From contig PLEA01000487.1 in NCBI GenBank assembly GCA_003136335.1, positions 1 to 15,964 on the forward strand: a stretch of 15,964 nt of DNA, read 5' to 3'. Each line of letters opens with the position of its first letter. Position 1 is the first letter of the stretch. The notes beneath the pieces are model-generated. The model was not told the origin of the DNA. It saw nothing but the letters and a program-made list of their open reading frames with translations, and did not search any database. Shown here piece after piece: positions 6,183 to 13,611 of this stretch. A program made the translations under genes and the position numbers. Source of the stretch: Acidobacteriaceae bacterium. Lineage in GTDB: Bacteria; Acidobacteriota; Terriglobia; Terriglobales; SbA1.

Positions 6183-8942
6183 CTAGCCCGTATTGTGGAG
6201 GCCGGCGGCGATTCCGTTGATGGTTGCGCCCAAGGGATACTCCAAGTCCGAGTTTTGCTGTCCCTGCTGTTTGCGCCGCAAGAGTTCCACCTGAATCAAG
6301 CTCATGGGATCGACGTAGGGGTTGCGCAGACGGATCGAACGGGCGAGGACGCGGTTGCGGCCCAACAGTTCGCGCTGGCCGGTCACGCGGAGAATCATGC
6401 GACGCGAGCGCAGAAATTCCTCTTCCAGCATGGAGAACACCCGCTTTCGAAGCGCCGCGTTCCTGACCAGTCCGGAATAATCACGCGCGATTCCGAGATC
6501 CGCTTTCGCCATGCCTAGTTCCACGTTCCGGAGCAGCTCCGAGAACACGGGAAAGCCGCGCGCGATTTGTCGTAGAAGTTGTTCGTGCCCGGGACCGCTC
6601 TTGGCGAATTGCTGCAGCGCGTGGCCGACGCCAAACCAGGCGGGTACGGCGTGGCGACTCTGCATCCAGCCGAAGACCCAGGGGATGGCGCGCAAGTCCT
6701 CGAGCCGTCGGCCCTTGGTGCGGCGCGATGGGCGCGATCCGATGCGCGCCGTGTCCAGTTCGTTGACCGGAGTCGCCTGCTCGAAATATTCCAGCACGCC
6801 AGGATTGTCCGCGATCTCACGGCGGTAGAAGCGGTACGCTTCTTGCGACATTTCTTCGATGGCTTCTTCCCAATGGGAATGTTGGGACTGCTGTTCTTGA
6901 TGCCGCGTGAGGGTTTCCAGACTCGCCGCGATCATCAGTTCCAGATTCCATTCGGCGAGGACGGGGTCGGCGTATTTCCAGTTGAGAACTTCACCTTGTT
7001 CGGTGATGCGAATGTGACCGGAAAAACATCCAGGTGGCTGTGCGAGGATGGCGGCATGAGTGGGGCCGCCGCCGCGGCCTACCGTTCCACCGCGACCATG
7101 GAAGAGGCGAAGCTTCACTCCGTATTCCTGCGCCGCGTGATGCAATTCGCGATGAGCTTTATAGAGTTCCCAAGTGCTGGTGAGCATGCCTCCGTCTTTA
7201 TTGGAGTCGGAGTAGCCGAGCATGACTTCTTGCCAGCGTCCCCAGGAATCGAGCACAGGTTGATACTCGGGATGGCTCCACAGCCGGCGCATGACGGAGC
7301 CGGCGGCGCGAAGCGAGTCGATGGATTCGAAAAGAGGAACGGGCATTAAGCCGGGATCATCGGCGGATGCGGCAACTTGAACTCCGGCCGCCTGCGCGAG
7401 GCGGACCACGGCTAGCACGTCATTCTCTGACTCCGTGCCGCTGATGATGTAGTGGCGAATCGAATGGGCTGGGTAGGTCCGTTTCAGTTGTGCGATTGCA
7501 TGGAAGGTGTCGAGCAGTTCTCGGGTCTCGGACGACTGGGCATCGCCCTGAAGCACCGTCCCAAGTTCCTTGAGGGCATGCGCGTGCACGCGAGCGTGCT
7601 GGCGGATGTCGAGCGTGTGCAGGTGAAAACCGAAAGTGCGCACCTTCCGCAACAGGGACCCGACCCAGGTTCGTGCCAGCCGTTCTCCGTGGTTGGAGCG
7701 GAGACTGTTTTGCACCAGCAGGAGATCGTCCTCAAATTCTTCGGCGTTGCGGTAGGCCGCGGGAGCATCGACGGCCTCGCGGCTTTGCTGAAGCTTGTGA
7801 AACATGTGGGAGAGAAAGCGGCGATAACTTTCTGTCGTGTTGTGCGGCCCCCACGCCAGGTGCACACCGGTAGTCGTGCTTTCGTAGTGTTGCAAACGCG
7901 AAAGCAGTTCTTTCGAAACACCGGTTTGCCGGCGCGAAGAACTGAGGCGGTCGCTGAGCGACTCAACCTCGTTGAGATATTCGCGGAGGATCAGGGCACG
8001 AGCCATTTCCAGCGCGCCGCGAATGCAGTCCGATGTGACCAGAGGATTGCCGTCGCGGTCTCCGCCAATCCAGGAGCCGAAATGCACCAGGTTGGGCAAG
8101 GTGTTTTCGTCGAGGTCGAGACCGTAGATGTCGCGAAAAGATTCCACGATCTCGGCGTAGATCTTCGGAAGCGCCTCGAACAGAGAAAGCCGGAAGTAGC
8201 GCAGACCTATGCGAATTTCATCGTCCACCGTGGGTTTCGCCAAGCGCACTTCGTCGGTCTGCCAGAGTGAGGTGACCTCTGCGCGGATGTTGTTTTCGCA
8301 GTCTTCCGCTTTTTCCGCGGTCAGCGGAAGGCGGTCGAGGCGTTCCAGTTGTTGCGCGATGCGGCGTCGCTTCAGCAGAACGGTCTGCCGCGCGACCTCG
8401 GTGGGGTGTGCCGTGAAGACTGGAGTAATCGCGATCTGGCTGAGCGCGGCGGCGGCGTTCTCCGTCGAAATTCCAGACTCTTTCATGCGCAGCAGGGTTC
8501 CGCGAAACGAACCAGGGAGCGGAGGATGTTCGCGGTCCAGTTTGCCGGCGCGGCGGCGGCGCTTGCGGTGGTTGGTCTCGGCGAGATTGGTAAGTTCGAA
8601 ATATGTCGCGAAGGCCTTGGTGACCTGGTGGGCGCGGGACAAGTCCATTCGGGAGACAATCTCCTGGGCTTTCAGCATGAGTGCGGGCGAAGAAGCTTGC
8701 TCCGGACGGCGACGCACCGTCTCGCGATGCTCGATCAGCAATCGCCGCAGCTCTTCCACCGATTCGAACAAGTCTTGACCGGATTGCTCCACCAGCACTT
8801 GTCCGAGGATCGCGCCCAGCGAGCGAACATCGCGGCGCAGCGGATTATCTTTCGCGGGTTCGTCGGAATGCGCCGTGAGTTCGGCCAGGCGCGCCTGCTG
8901 GTCATCGGCTTTCCAGAGCGGCTTGGGTCGGGTCGAAGCCAT
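6183..8942 (-). CDS. ppc: Phosphoenolpyruvate carboxylase
   Basis: This 919-residue cytoplasmic enzyme adds bicarbonate to phosphoenolpyruvate to form oxaloacetate, refilling the TCA cycle. Family landmarks in order: TAHPTE with catalytic H179, GSWIGGDRDGNP, LGYSDSNKDGG, FHGRGGTVGRGGGP with H615, ITEQGEVLNWKYAD, RAIPWVFGWMQSR, and the C-terminal GLHNTG. The 436-residue spacing of the two histidines fits the E. coli enzyme (138 and 579). The N-terminus carries about 35 residues before the usual start of homology (DVRSLGAILGQVL). The ATG at 8942 has no visible Shine-Dalgarno, so the true start could be an internal codon. The gene stands alone: phoU ends 115 bp upstream and the left neighbour faces the other way. 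Confidence 0.97.
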   Translation of the reverse strand: MASTRPKPLWKADDQQARLAELTAHSDEPAKDNPLRRDVRSLGAILGQVLVEQSGQDLFESVEELRRLLIEHRETVRRRPEQASSPALMLKAQEIVSRMDLSRAHQVTKAFATYFELTNLAETNHRKRRRRAGKLDREHPPLPGSFRGTLLRMKESGISTENAAAALSQIAITPVFTAHPTEVARQTVLLKRRRIAQQLERLDRLPLTAEKAEDCENNIRAEVTSLWQTDEVRLAKPTVDDEIRIGLRYFRLSLFEALPKIYAEIVESFRDIYGLDLDENTLPNLVHFGSWIGGDRDGNPLVTSDCIRGALEMARALILREYLNEVESLSDRLSSSRRQTGVSKELLSRLQHYESTTTGVHLAWGPHNTTESYRRFLSHMFHKLQQSREAVDAPAAYRNAEEFEDDLLLVQNSLRSNHGERLARTWVGSLLRKVRTFGFHLHTLDIRQHARVHAHALKELGTVLQGDAQSSETRELLDTFHAIAQLKRTYPAHSIRHYIISGTESENDVLAVVRLAQAAGVQVAASADDPGLMPVPLFESIDSLRAAGSVMRRLWSHPEYQPVLDSWGRWQEVMLGYSDSNKDGGMLTSTWELYKAHRELHHAAQEYGVKLRLFHGRGGTVGRGGGPTHAAILAQPPGCFSGHIRITEQGEVLNWKYADPVLAEWNLELMIAASLETLTRHQEQQSQHSHWEEAIEEMSQEAYRFYRREIADNPGVLEYFEQATPVNELDTARIGSRPSRRTKGRRLEDLRAIPWVFGWMQSRHAVPAWFGVGHALQQFAKSGPGHEQLLRQIARGFPVFSELLRNVELGMAKADLGIARDYSGLVRNAALRKRVFSMLEEEFLRSRRMILRVTGQRELLGRNRVLARSIRLRNPYVDPMSLIQVELLRRKQQGQQNSDLEYPLGATINGIAAGLHNTG

Positions 8943-9021
8943 CAGGACGATGTAGGACAGAATAAACGACGGGCCATGAGCGTGGTATGAAAAGAGAAGG
9001 TTCTTTCAGCCCCCGCATTTT

Positions 9022-9063
9022 GAGAGCCGACAGCTGATGGCTGAGAGCGGACAGCCGCTAGCT
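9022..9063. repeat. 21-bp imperfect tandem duplication overlapping the phoU stop codon
   Basis: Two adjacent 21-bp units (9022-9042 and 9043-9063) agree at 17 of 21 positions. Both begin GAGAGC and contain GGACAGC or CGACAGC, and end GCT. The second copy includes the phoU stop codon (9058-9060 on the plus strand, CTA) and the last codon before it. The words are rich in AGCT/GGCT and are close to self-complementary. Confidence 0.7.
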
Positions 9064-9795
9064 CGCCGCTTTCTTCTTAGGAACATGACGCCGGCTGCGG
9101 CCTTCGATCAGGTTATAGAGATCTTCGGCGAGGTTCGTGGTGTGGTCTCCGGCGCGCTCCAGAGCCTGAGCCATGAGCAGTACCTCGAAACCTGTGGTGT
9201 CGCCCTGTGCCACGGTTTCCGCCAGATGCTCCTGGAACAGGCCATGACAAATGCAGTCGATCTCCTTATCCATCTGCAGGACTTTGCGGGCGCATTCGAG
9301 ATCAAGAGTGGAGAAGCCTTGGTGAATCAGGTCGAGCATGTCGCGCAGCACGGACGACATCTTTACGAGTTGACGGACATCGGCTGCCGCCATTTTTGTA
9401 GGTCTCGCCTGCGCGCGGAGCGCCACGCTCATCACCAGATCGCCGATGCGCTCCAGGTCGGTGGTGGATTTCAGGGTGGAAAGCAACTGGCGGGCCCGCG
9501 CCTCATTGACTCGTGTAATCGCCGCCGGCAAGCGCTCGTCGATCTGACGCTCGATGCGATCGAGTTCCTGTTCGCAATCCTTGATCGCGAGGAAGGCCAT
9601 GCGGGAAGAACTGGTGAGCAGGTCGCGGACGTTGAAGGCAGCATCGCGGGCGATGAGGCAGGCCTTCAGGGCGAGCTGTGCCAGATCGTCGTCCACTCGC
9701 AGTTTCTCCGTCGCGGGCTTGTCGCGAGGCTGACGGGCAGTCGCCTCCGCTTCCTGGGTTCCGGTATGGTGGGATGCTGGCGCTTTGCGTGGCAT
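9058..9795 (-). CDS. phoU: PhoU-domain phosphate-signalling regulator
   Basis: From ATG 9795 the product is 245 residues. From about residue 36 it matches two PhoU three-helix repeats (DDDLAQLALKACLIARDAAF, TTDLERIGDLVMSVALRAQ, then DLIHQGFSTLDLECARKVL and QALERAGDHTTNLAEDLYNLIEG). The ERxGD / ERAGDH motifs are the metal-cluster ligands of PhoU. PhoU connects the Pst phosphate transporter to the PhoR sensor; no pst or phoR gene is in view. The start is uncertain: ATG 9795 lacks a Shine-Dalgarno, and an in-frame GTG at the start of VDDDLAQL would trim the poorly conserved 35-residue lead (rich in Ala, Thr, Arg). The much longer frame to 10032 overlaps the divergent dinB gene and is rejected. 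Confidence 0.88.
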   Translation of the reverse strand: MPRKAPASHHTGTQEAEATARQPRDKPATEKLRVDDDLAQLALKACLIARDAAFNVRDLLTSSSRMAFLAIKDCEQELDRIERQIDERLPAAITRVNEARARQLLSTLKSTTDLERIGDLVMSVALRAQARPTKMAAADVRQLVKMSSVLRDMLDLIHQGFSTLDLECARKVLQMDKEIDCICHGLFQEHLAETVAQGDTTGFEVLLMAQALERAGDHTTNLAEDLYNLIEGRSRRHVPKKKAAS

Positions 9796-9810
9796 GGGAA
9801 ATCGCAGAAA

Positions 9811-9836
9811 CGTGTCGTCACACGCCCGGATCCGGG
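9811..9836. promoter_or_regulatory. Two adjacent palindromes upstream of phoU
   Basis: CGTGT-CGTC-ACACG (9811-9824) is followed immediately by the perfect 12-bp palindrome CCCGGATCCGGG (9825-9836). They lie 16-41 bp upstream of the phoU start, in its likely leader or promoter. They could be a protein-binding site or RNA hairpins. I see no Pho-box-like direct repeat. Confidence 0.4.
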
Positions 9837-9926
9837 ACGCGATCCAACCAAGCAGTCTAGTCCTTAAATGTGAAAGGATGGTTACAACATTGCTCGGGGG
9901 AGCACCACCAGTTACATTGGGGTTGA

Positions 9927-9946
9927 GCCGCATGAAACCATGCGGC
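9927..9946 (+). promoter_or_regulatory. Hairpin abutting the dinB ribosome-binding site
   Basis: GCCGCATG (9927-9934) pairs perfectly with CATGCGGC (9939-9946) around AAAC. The next bases, GGAGG (9947-9951), are the Shine-Dalgarno of the dinB-like gene. The 8-bp stem could stack against and modulate access to that site; it could equally be a DNA-binding palindrome. Confidence 0.45.
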
Positions 9947-9959
9947 GGAGGGCAGTCTC

Positions 9960-10430
9960 GTGAATCTTGCTGATTATCTGCGACGCCAGTTCGCTTACGA
10001 TGAATGGGCGAACCGGGAGGTTTTGAATGCAATACGAGCTGGAGGCGATGCGAACCAGCGATCGCTGCAACTCATGTCCCATATTCTTGCCGCCGAACTG
10101 GTCTGGTTGGAGCGGCTGAAACAGCAGCCGCAGAGCGTGCCGGTATGGCCGGAGCCGGATCTGGCGCAGTGTGAGGCGCAAGCCGCCAAGCTGGGTGGGC
10201 AGTGGCTGGAGTTTCTCGATCTGATCACCGCGGGGGACGTCTCGCAGTCAATCTCTTACAGGAACAGCAAGGGCGAGGAGTGGACGAGCACGATTGTGGA
10301 CGTCTTGACTCAGGTCGTGATGCACTCGGCTTATCATCGCGGACAGATCGCCACCCATATGCGCGCCAACGGGCAGACGCCCGCCTATACCGACTTCATT
10401 CACGGAGTGCGCCAGGGGCTGGTCAAGTGA
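9960..10430 (+). CDS. DinB-family putative metal-dependent protein
   Basis: A GTG start at 9960 has GGAGG at 9947-9951, 8 nt upstream, and gives 156 residues. The fold is the DinB/YfiT four-helix bundle: H41 in LMSHILAAELVWLERL and H122 and H126 in MHSAYHRGQIATHMR are the three histidines that bind a metal in this superfamily, and the HRGQ motif is intact. Members include damage-inducible DinB of Bacillus and thiol transferases that use bacillithiol or mycothiol; the name does not mean DNA polymerase IV. Its substrate cannot be told from sequence. An 18-bp gap separates it from the downstream membrane methyltransferase gene, so the two are probably co-transcribed. Confidence 0.88.
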   Translation: MNLADYLRRQFAYDEWANREVLNAIRAGGDANQRSLQLMSHILAAELVWLERLKQQPQSVPVWPEPDLAQCEAQAAKLGGQWLEFLDLITAGDVSQSISYRNSKGEEWTSTIVDVLTQVVMHSAYHRGQIATHMRANGQTPAYTDFIHGVRQGLVK

Positions 10431-10448
10431 AACGAGTATCGAATCAGC

Positions 10449-10874
10449 ATGGAAAGTAGACCGCTCTACGTTTTCACCGGGCTTCAGATTGTGGCGGTTG
10501 GCGCTTTGCTTTGGGTTCTTATCACGCGGTCCAGCCCATGGAATGCGCAGCGCTACATCGGAACCGTTTTGGCCCTGATGGGTATCTGCTTCATTGGGGT
10601 CGCACGCTTTCAACTGGGAAAGTCTTTTTCCGTAAGGCCTGAGGCTCACGAACTTGTCACCACCGGACTTTATTCGAAGATTCGCAATCCGATTTATGTG
10701 TTCGGCATGGTGATGATTACGGGGTTGATTCTGGTCCTGCAGCGGCCGGCTCTGTGGCTGGTTCTGGCTGCTGTGGTGGTCGGACAGACGATTCGCGCTC
10801 GGCGGGAAGCGCGTGTTCTGGAGGCGGCGTTTGGCGATGCGTACCGCGAATACCGGCGCAAGACTTGGTTCTAG
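10449..10874 (+). CDS. ICMT/PEMT-like membrane methyltransferase family protein
   Basis: This 141-residue protein has hydrophobic segments near residues 7-26, 38-57 and 82-113. The C-terminal half carries the isoprenylcysteine carboxyl methyltransferase / phospholipid methyltransferase pattern: TGLYSKIRNPIYVFGMVMI, then ARREARVLEAAFGDAYREYRRKTWF. The RNPxY motif and the E-x2-L-x3-FG-x2-Y-x2-Y tail form the SAM- and substrate-binding core of the family. Bacterial members act on lipids or small molecules; the substrate is not known. ATG 10449 lies 18 bp after dinB with only a weak upstream purine stretch. The stop is followed 52 bp later by the Kelch gene. Confidence 0.85.
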   Translation: MESRPLYVFTGLQIVAVGALLWVLITRSSPWNAQRYIGTVLALMGICFIGVARFQLGKSFSVRPEAHELVTTGLYSKIRNPIYVFGMVMITGLILVLQRPALWLVLAAVVVGQTIRARREARVLEAAFGDAYREYRRKTWF

Positions 10875-10889
10875 GCAAAGGGCCGCTCT

Positions 10890-10919
10890 TTGCCGCTGCC
10901 CCTTTCGAAGACGTAATAT
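10890..10919 (+). promoter_or_regulatory. Candidate promoter giving a leaderless Kelch transcript
   Basis: TTGCCG (10890-10895, 4 of 6 to -35 consensus), an 18-bp spacer and TAATAT (10914-10919, 4 of 6 to -10). Transcription would start about 7 bp further on, at or next to the A of the ATG at 10927. The gene has no convincing Shine-Dalgarno, consistent with a leaderless mRNA. Confidence 0.4.
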
Positions 10920-10926
10920 CTCAGCA

Positions 10927-11973
10927 ATGAAAAGACTGCCTGTCTTCCTTCTTCTTCTTGCGGTGCTGTGCGCCGCCTTCCTGCTGGCGGCCGATCAACC
11001 GAAGATTCCACCCATGCCGGGCGCGGTCGCTAACAACGCGGTCGCCGCGCTTAAGAATGGAATTGAAATCTATTCGGTAATGGGGGTCGGCCCTAAAAAA
11101 ACCTGGGATGACATCACCGCCAAGATGTATATCCTGCGTCTCTCTTCGGGGAAGTGGACCGAAGGTCGTGCGGTGCCCGGAGTGGCCGGGCGATTGGGCG
11201 CGTCTGCGATTGGCGCCCGGGGGCAAGTTTTCGTTTTCGGGGGATATGTGGTGGACGGGCAGGGAAATGAACTCACGATCGCCGACGTTAATTCGTACGT
11301 GGCCGACGCCCATCGTTGGTACCGCGCGGCTGACATCCCGGTGCCCGTAGACAGCGCGGTCATCGGTGTGAATCATGACCGTTACATTTATCTGGTCGGC
11401 GGAAGATCGAAGAATGGGCCGGTCAACAACGTGCAAGTCTACGACGCCGAAAAAAACACCTGGAGCCAGGCCACGCCGTTTCCCGGAACGCCGGTCTTCG
11501 GTCACGCTGGGGGCTTGGCCGACGATGCCATCGTCTTCGTCGATGGCGCCAAGAAAAATCCGGCGAGCGGCAATCCGTATGTTGCGTCCGACGAGTGCTG
11601 GATGGGTAAGATCGACCGCAAAGATCCAAACAAGATCGAATGGAGCAAACTGCCCCCGCATCCCGGACCGGGGCGATTCGGCATTGTGGGCGGCGGAGTC
11701 GAAAAGGACCACAGGGTTGTGTTCTCGGGTGGGACCACTAATCCGCACAACTTCAAAGGTCTGGGTTATGACGGTACGCCTGCGGAAATTTCTCCGGTAA
11801 CGTTTGCCTTTGAATTGCATGGCAACCGGTGGGACGCGCTTACCGAGGATACATTTGACGTGCGTACCGACGGTCGAGGAATCGTGTCCACGCCGCTGGG
11901 GCCGTTAATTCTGGGCGGCATGCTGAAGAATCAGGCGATCTCGGCGCGAGTGTTGGCCCTGCCTAAGAAATAG
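10927..11973 (+). CDS. Secreted Kelch-repeat beta-propeller protein
   Basis: From ATG 10927 the product is 348 residues with a signal peptide (MKRLPVFLLLLAVLCAAFLLA). Several Kelch motifs follow: ASAIGARGQVFVFGGYV, YIYLVGGRSKNGPVNNVQVYD with NTWSQA, FGHAGGLADDAIVFVDGA, FGIVGGGVEKDHRVVFSGG and a final VSTPLGPLILGGM. This is about six blades, similar in size and layout to N-acetylneuraminate epimerase (NanM) and galactose-oxidase-like propellers. No catalytic residues can be assigned. It is probably periplasmic. A longer frame from 10813 overlaps the upstream gene's 3' end and lacks a leader, so it was not used. Convergent with the DUF481 gene across a repeat-rich gap. Confidence 0.87.
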   Translation: MKRLPVFLLLLAVLCAAFLLAADQPKIPPMPGAVANNAVAALKNGIEIYSVMGVGPKKTWDDITAKMYILRLSSGKWTEGRAVPGVAGRLGASAIGARGQVFVFGGYVVDGQGNELTIADVNSYVADAHRWYRAADIPVPVDSAVIGVNHDRYIYLVGGRSKNGPVNNVQVYDAEKNTWSQATPFPGTPVFGHAGGLADDAIVFVDGAKKNPASGNPYVASDECWMGKIDRKDPNKIEWSKLPPHPGPGRFGIVGGGVEKDHRVVFSGGTTNPHNFKGLGYDGTPAEISPVTFAFELHGNRWDALTEDTFDVRTDGRGIVSTPLGPLILGGMLKNQAISARVLALPKK

Positions 11974-12004
11974 GGAATTCGCGATGCTGAGGACGCAGCG
12001 CTCG

Positions 12005-12032
12005 GTAGAGCCGGCCTCGATGCCGACTCTAC
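12005..12032. repeat. Imperfect palindrome after the Kelch gene
   Basis: GTAGAG-C-CGGC (12005-12015) pairs with GCCG-A-CTCTAC (12022-12032) around CTCGAT, ten base pairs with one internal mismatch. It lies 31 bp after the Kelch stop, with no T-run, so it is more like an intergenic palindromic repeat than a terminator. Confidence 0.65.
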
Positions 12033-12054
12033 GCTACTTAACGGGCCACGGTGC

Positions 12055-12185
12055 TGCTGAAAAAACTCCGTTGAATGACGGAATGCTACCTTGGTGGCTA
12101 AGCCGCTGGCGATTTTGCGGCACTTACGGCGCGGCTAGAAGCCGCGCCCTTTCAAAACTGAGCCGGAGGCAGCGTTTTTCAGCAC
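12055..12185. mobile_element. MITE-like 131-bp element with terminal inverted repeats
   Basis: TGCTGAAAAA (12055-12064) is exactly inverted as TTTTTCAGCA (12176-12185), giving 10-bp termini. The interior is noncoding and contains a 9-bp GC-rich hairpin near its right half. There is no transposase. No clear target-site duplication is visible on the flanks. It fills most of the gap between the convergent Kelch and DUF481 genes. A REP-like or terminator role is an alternative. Confidence 0.45.
12128..12148. repeat. Perfect 9-bp GC hairpin inside the MITE-like element
   Basis: GGCGCGGCT (12128-12136) pairs with AGCCGCGCC (12140-12148) around AGA, then CTTTC follows. The stem is strong; the short T-run makes it a possible weak terminator for the plus-strand Kelch gene. 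Confidence 0.65.
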
Positions 12186-12190
12186 GCGGG

Positions 12191-13294
12191 CTAGGGGGTT
12201 GAGGGGGTAAACACAATATTCAGGCCGGTGGTGAAAACCATGTCGTTCTTTTTTGCACTGAGCGGCGGGTTGGTAACGTAGATGTCGCCGAACTGGTTTT
12301 GCCAGCCGAACCACTTACTGATCTTGGTTACACTGCCGAAATTAAAGGTCCACCGGTACTGACTCGTATCCTGCAAATCGGGATAGAAATACAGGTTCTG
12401 GGTGATTACCGTGCCCTTTCCGATTTTGTGATTCACTTCCTCGCCCAGGGTAAGCGCCACGAATTTGTTGGTTTTGCCGTAGGACGTATAGACCGGGGGG
12501 ATGCTTCCCACCACCACGGGACCGTTGGAATAGGTTTCGTGCGTGTAGTTCACGCCACCCAAGAAGTTCAAGATTGTGGTGTCGGACTTGATGGCATGGA
12601 AGCCGAAACCTGTGCTATAAACTGCGCGCAAGTCGAGGAACTGCAGGGCGTTGGCCATGAAGTCCGCCCCCGCGAAGGCGAACAATCGCGGATTGAGATT
12701 GCGGTCGTAACGGATTCCGCCCTGCTCCAGGCTCGCGACGTCGCTGGGAGTAGCAAGATCGTTCTTGGTATTGATGGAACTGGCGTAGAGCGTGATCTTG
12801 TCGTTGAGCGTGGGATGGATGGCGTTGAATGCCAGTGCCAGGTTCTCGGTCTGGCTGTTTCCGCGAGCGACCGAAAAGCCCACGTTGACCCCGCCATTCC
12901 ACCCGTGCATCAGTCCGGGATGCAGGGACTTGTCGTATGCGGTTTGTTCGGCGTCGTTGCGGATCAGGGCCACATCGTCTTTGGGCGCTTCCACGGTGCC
13001 GGCGTTTTTGGTGGCAATCTCAAGTTTGCCGTCGGTGGTGGTCACCTGGCCGACTGCCGTCTTTCCATCTTTCAAGCTGATGTGCAGGTCCTCATCGCTC
13101 TTGATTTCCTGGACGTCCTCAAATTTGAATGTGACATCTCCCGCGGCCTCGGTGTGCAAAACCAGCGTCTTGCCGTCCGACTTCACCACTGTGCCGGTCA
13201 GGCGATCCCCGTTTTTCAAGGTGACCTGATCGGCAAACACAGCCGACGACAGTCCTAAAACTGTAATCAACACGAGTCTTTCAAATTTACACAC
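12191..13294 (-). CDS. DUF481-domain outer-membrane protein
   Basis: The best start is GTG 13294: GGAGG and GGAG lie just upstream, and the product opens with a signal peptide (MCKFERLVLITVLGLSSAVFA/DQ), giving 367 residues. An ATG-started frame from 13405 would add 37 unlikely residues before the leader. Residues about 23-120 are beta-rich repeats of the VTLKNGDRLTGTVVKSDGKTL type, seen ahead of DUF481 in many proteins. From about 130 on is the DUF481 region (GGVNVGFSVARGNSQTENL), a predicted outer-membrane beta barrel with alternating strands such as YRWTFNFGSVTKISKWFGWQ. E. coli YdiY is the named relative; the role is not established. tatA lies 119 bp upstream on the same strand. Confidence 0.88.
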   Translation of the reverse strand: MCKFERLVLITVLGLSSAVFADQVTLKNGDRLTGTVVKSDGKTLVLHTEAAGDVTFKFEDVQEIKSDEDLHISLKDGKTAVGQVTTTDGKLEIATKNAGTVEAPKDDVALIRNDAEQTAYDKSLHPGLMHGWNGGVNVGFSVARGNSQTENLALAFNAIHPTLNDKITLYASSINTKNDLATPSDVASLEQGGIRYDRNLNPRLFAFAGADFMANALQFLDLRAVYSTGFGFHAIKSDTTILNFLGGVNYTHETYSNGPVVVGSIPPVYTSYGKTNKFVALTLGEEVNHKIGKGTVITQNLYFYPDLQDTSQYRWTFNFGSVTKISKWFGWQNQFGDIYVTNPPLSAKKNDMVFTTGLNIVFTPSTP

Positions 13295-13403
13295 GTTCTC
13301 CAACCTCCAAAGTGGCAGACATTGGAGAAGGAAAAACCAATCGGGGTTGCCTTGAACATAAATAGGGATAGGGCGGCGGTGAGGAAGAGGATTGCTGCCG
13401 CGC

Positions 13404-13422
13404 AAGGCCTAGATCAGGCCTT
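13404..13422. repeat. Hairpin spanning the tatA stop codon
   Basis: AAGGCCT (13404-13410) pairs with AGGCCTT (13416-13422) around AGATC. The right arm starts at the last base of the tatA stop (TGA at 13414-13416 on the minus strand). There is no T-run after it, so transcription may continue to the DUF481 gene. Confidence 0.55.
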
Positions 13423-13611
13423 GGGTTCGGTTTTCTTGCTCGAATCCGTTGAAGCCTGCGGCGGGGGATTATCCTTCATGCCCTCTTTCAGGGCCCGTAT
13501 CCCCTCGCCCAAACCTTTGCCGAGCTCAGGCAATTTCTTGGGACCGAACACCAGCAAAGCAATAAAGAAAATCACCAGCAGGTGCATCGGTTGAAATAGA
13601 CCTTCCAACAT
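13414..13611 (-). CDS. tatA: TatA/TatE twin-arginine translocase subunit
   Basis: ATG 13611 is preceded by GGAGG with 5-nt spacing; a TTG four codons earlier overlaps this Shine-Dalgarno and is rejected. The 65-residue product has one membrane segment (HLLVIFFIALLVFGPKKLPELG), with the FGPKKLPELGKGLGEGI hinge and amphipathic helix that define TatA, followed by a polar tail (DNPPPQASTDSSKKTEPKA). TatA oligomers form the pore through which folded proteins with twin-arginine signals cross the inner membrane. No tatB or tatC is nearby, which is common where tatA is separate from tatC. Confidence 0.95.
   Translation of the reverse strand: MLEGLFQPMHLLVIFFIALLVFGPKKLPELGKGLGEGIRALKEGMKDNPPPQASTDSSKKTEPKA

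Noticed and set aside
9796..10032. N-terminal extension of phoU by 79 codons
   Set aside because: It would cross the divergent promoter region and overlap the dinB-like coding start; the extra residues have no PhoU similarity.
12299..13258. Plus-strand open frame of 319 codons
   Set aside because: It is antisense to the DUF481 gene, which has a leader, a good ribosome-binding site and a family match.
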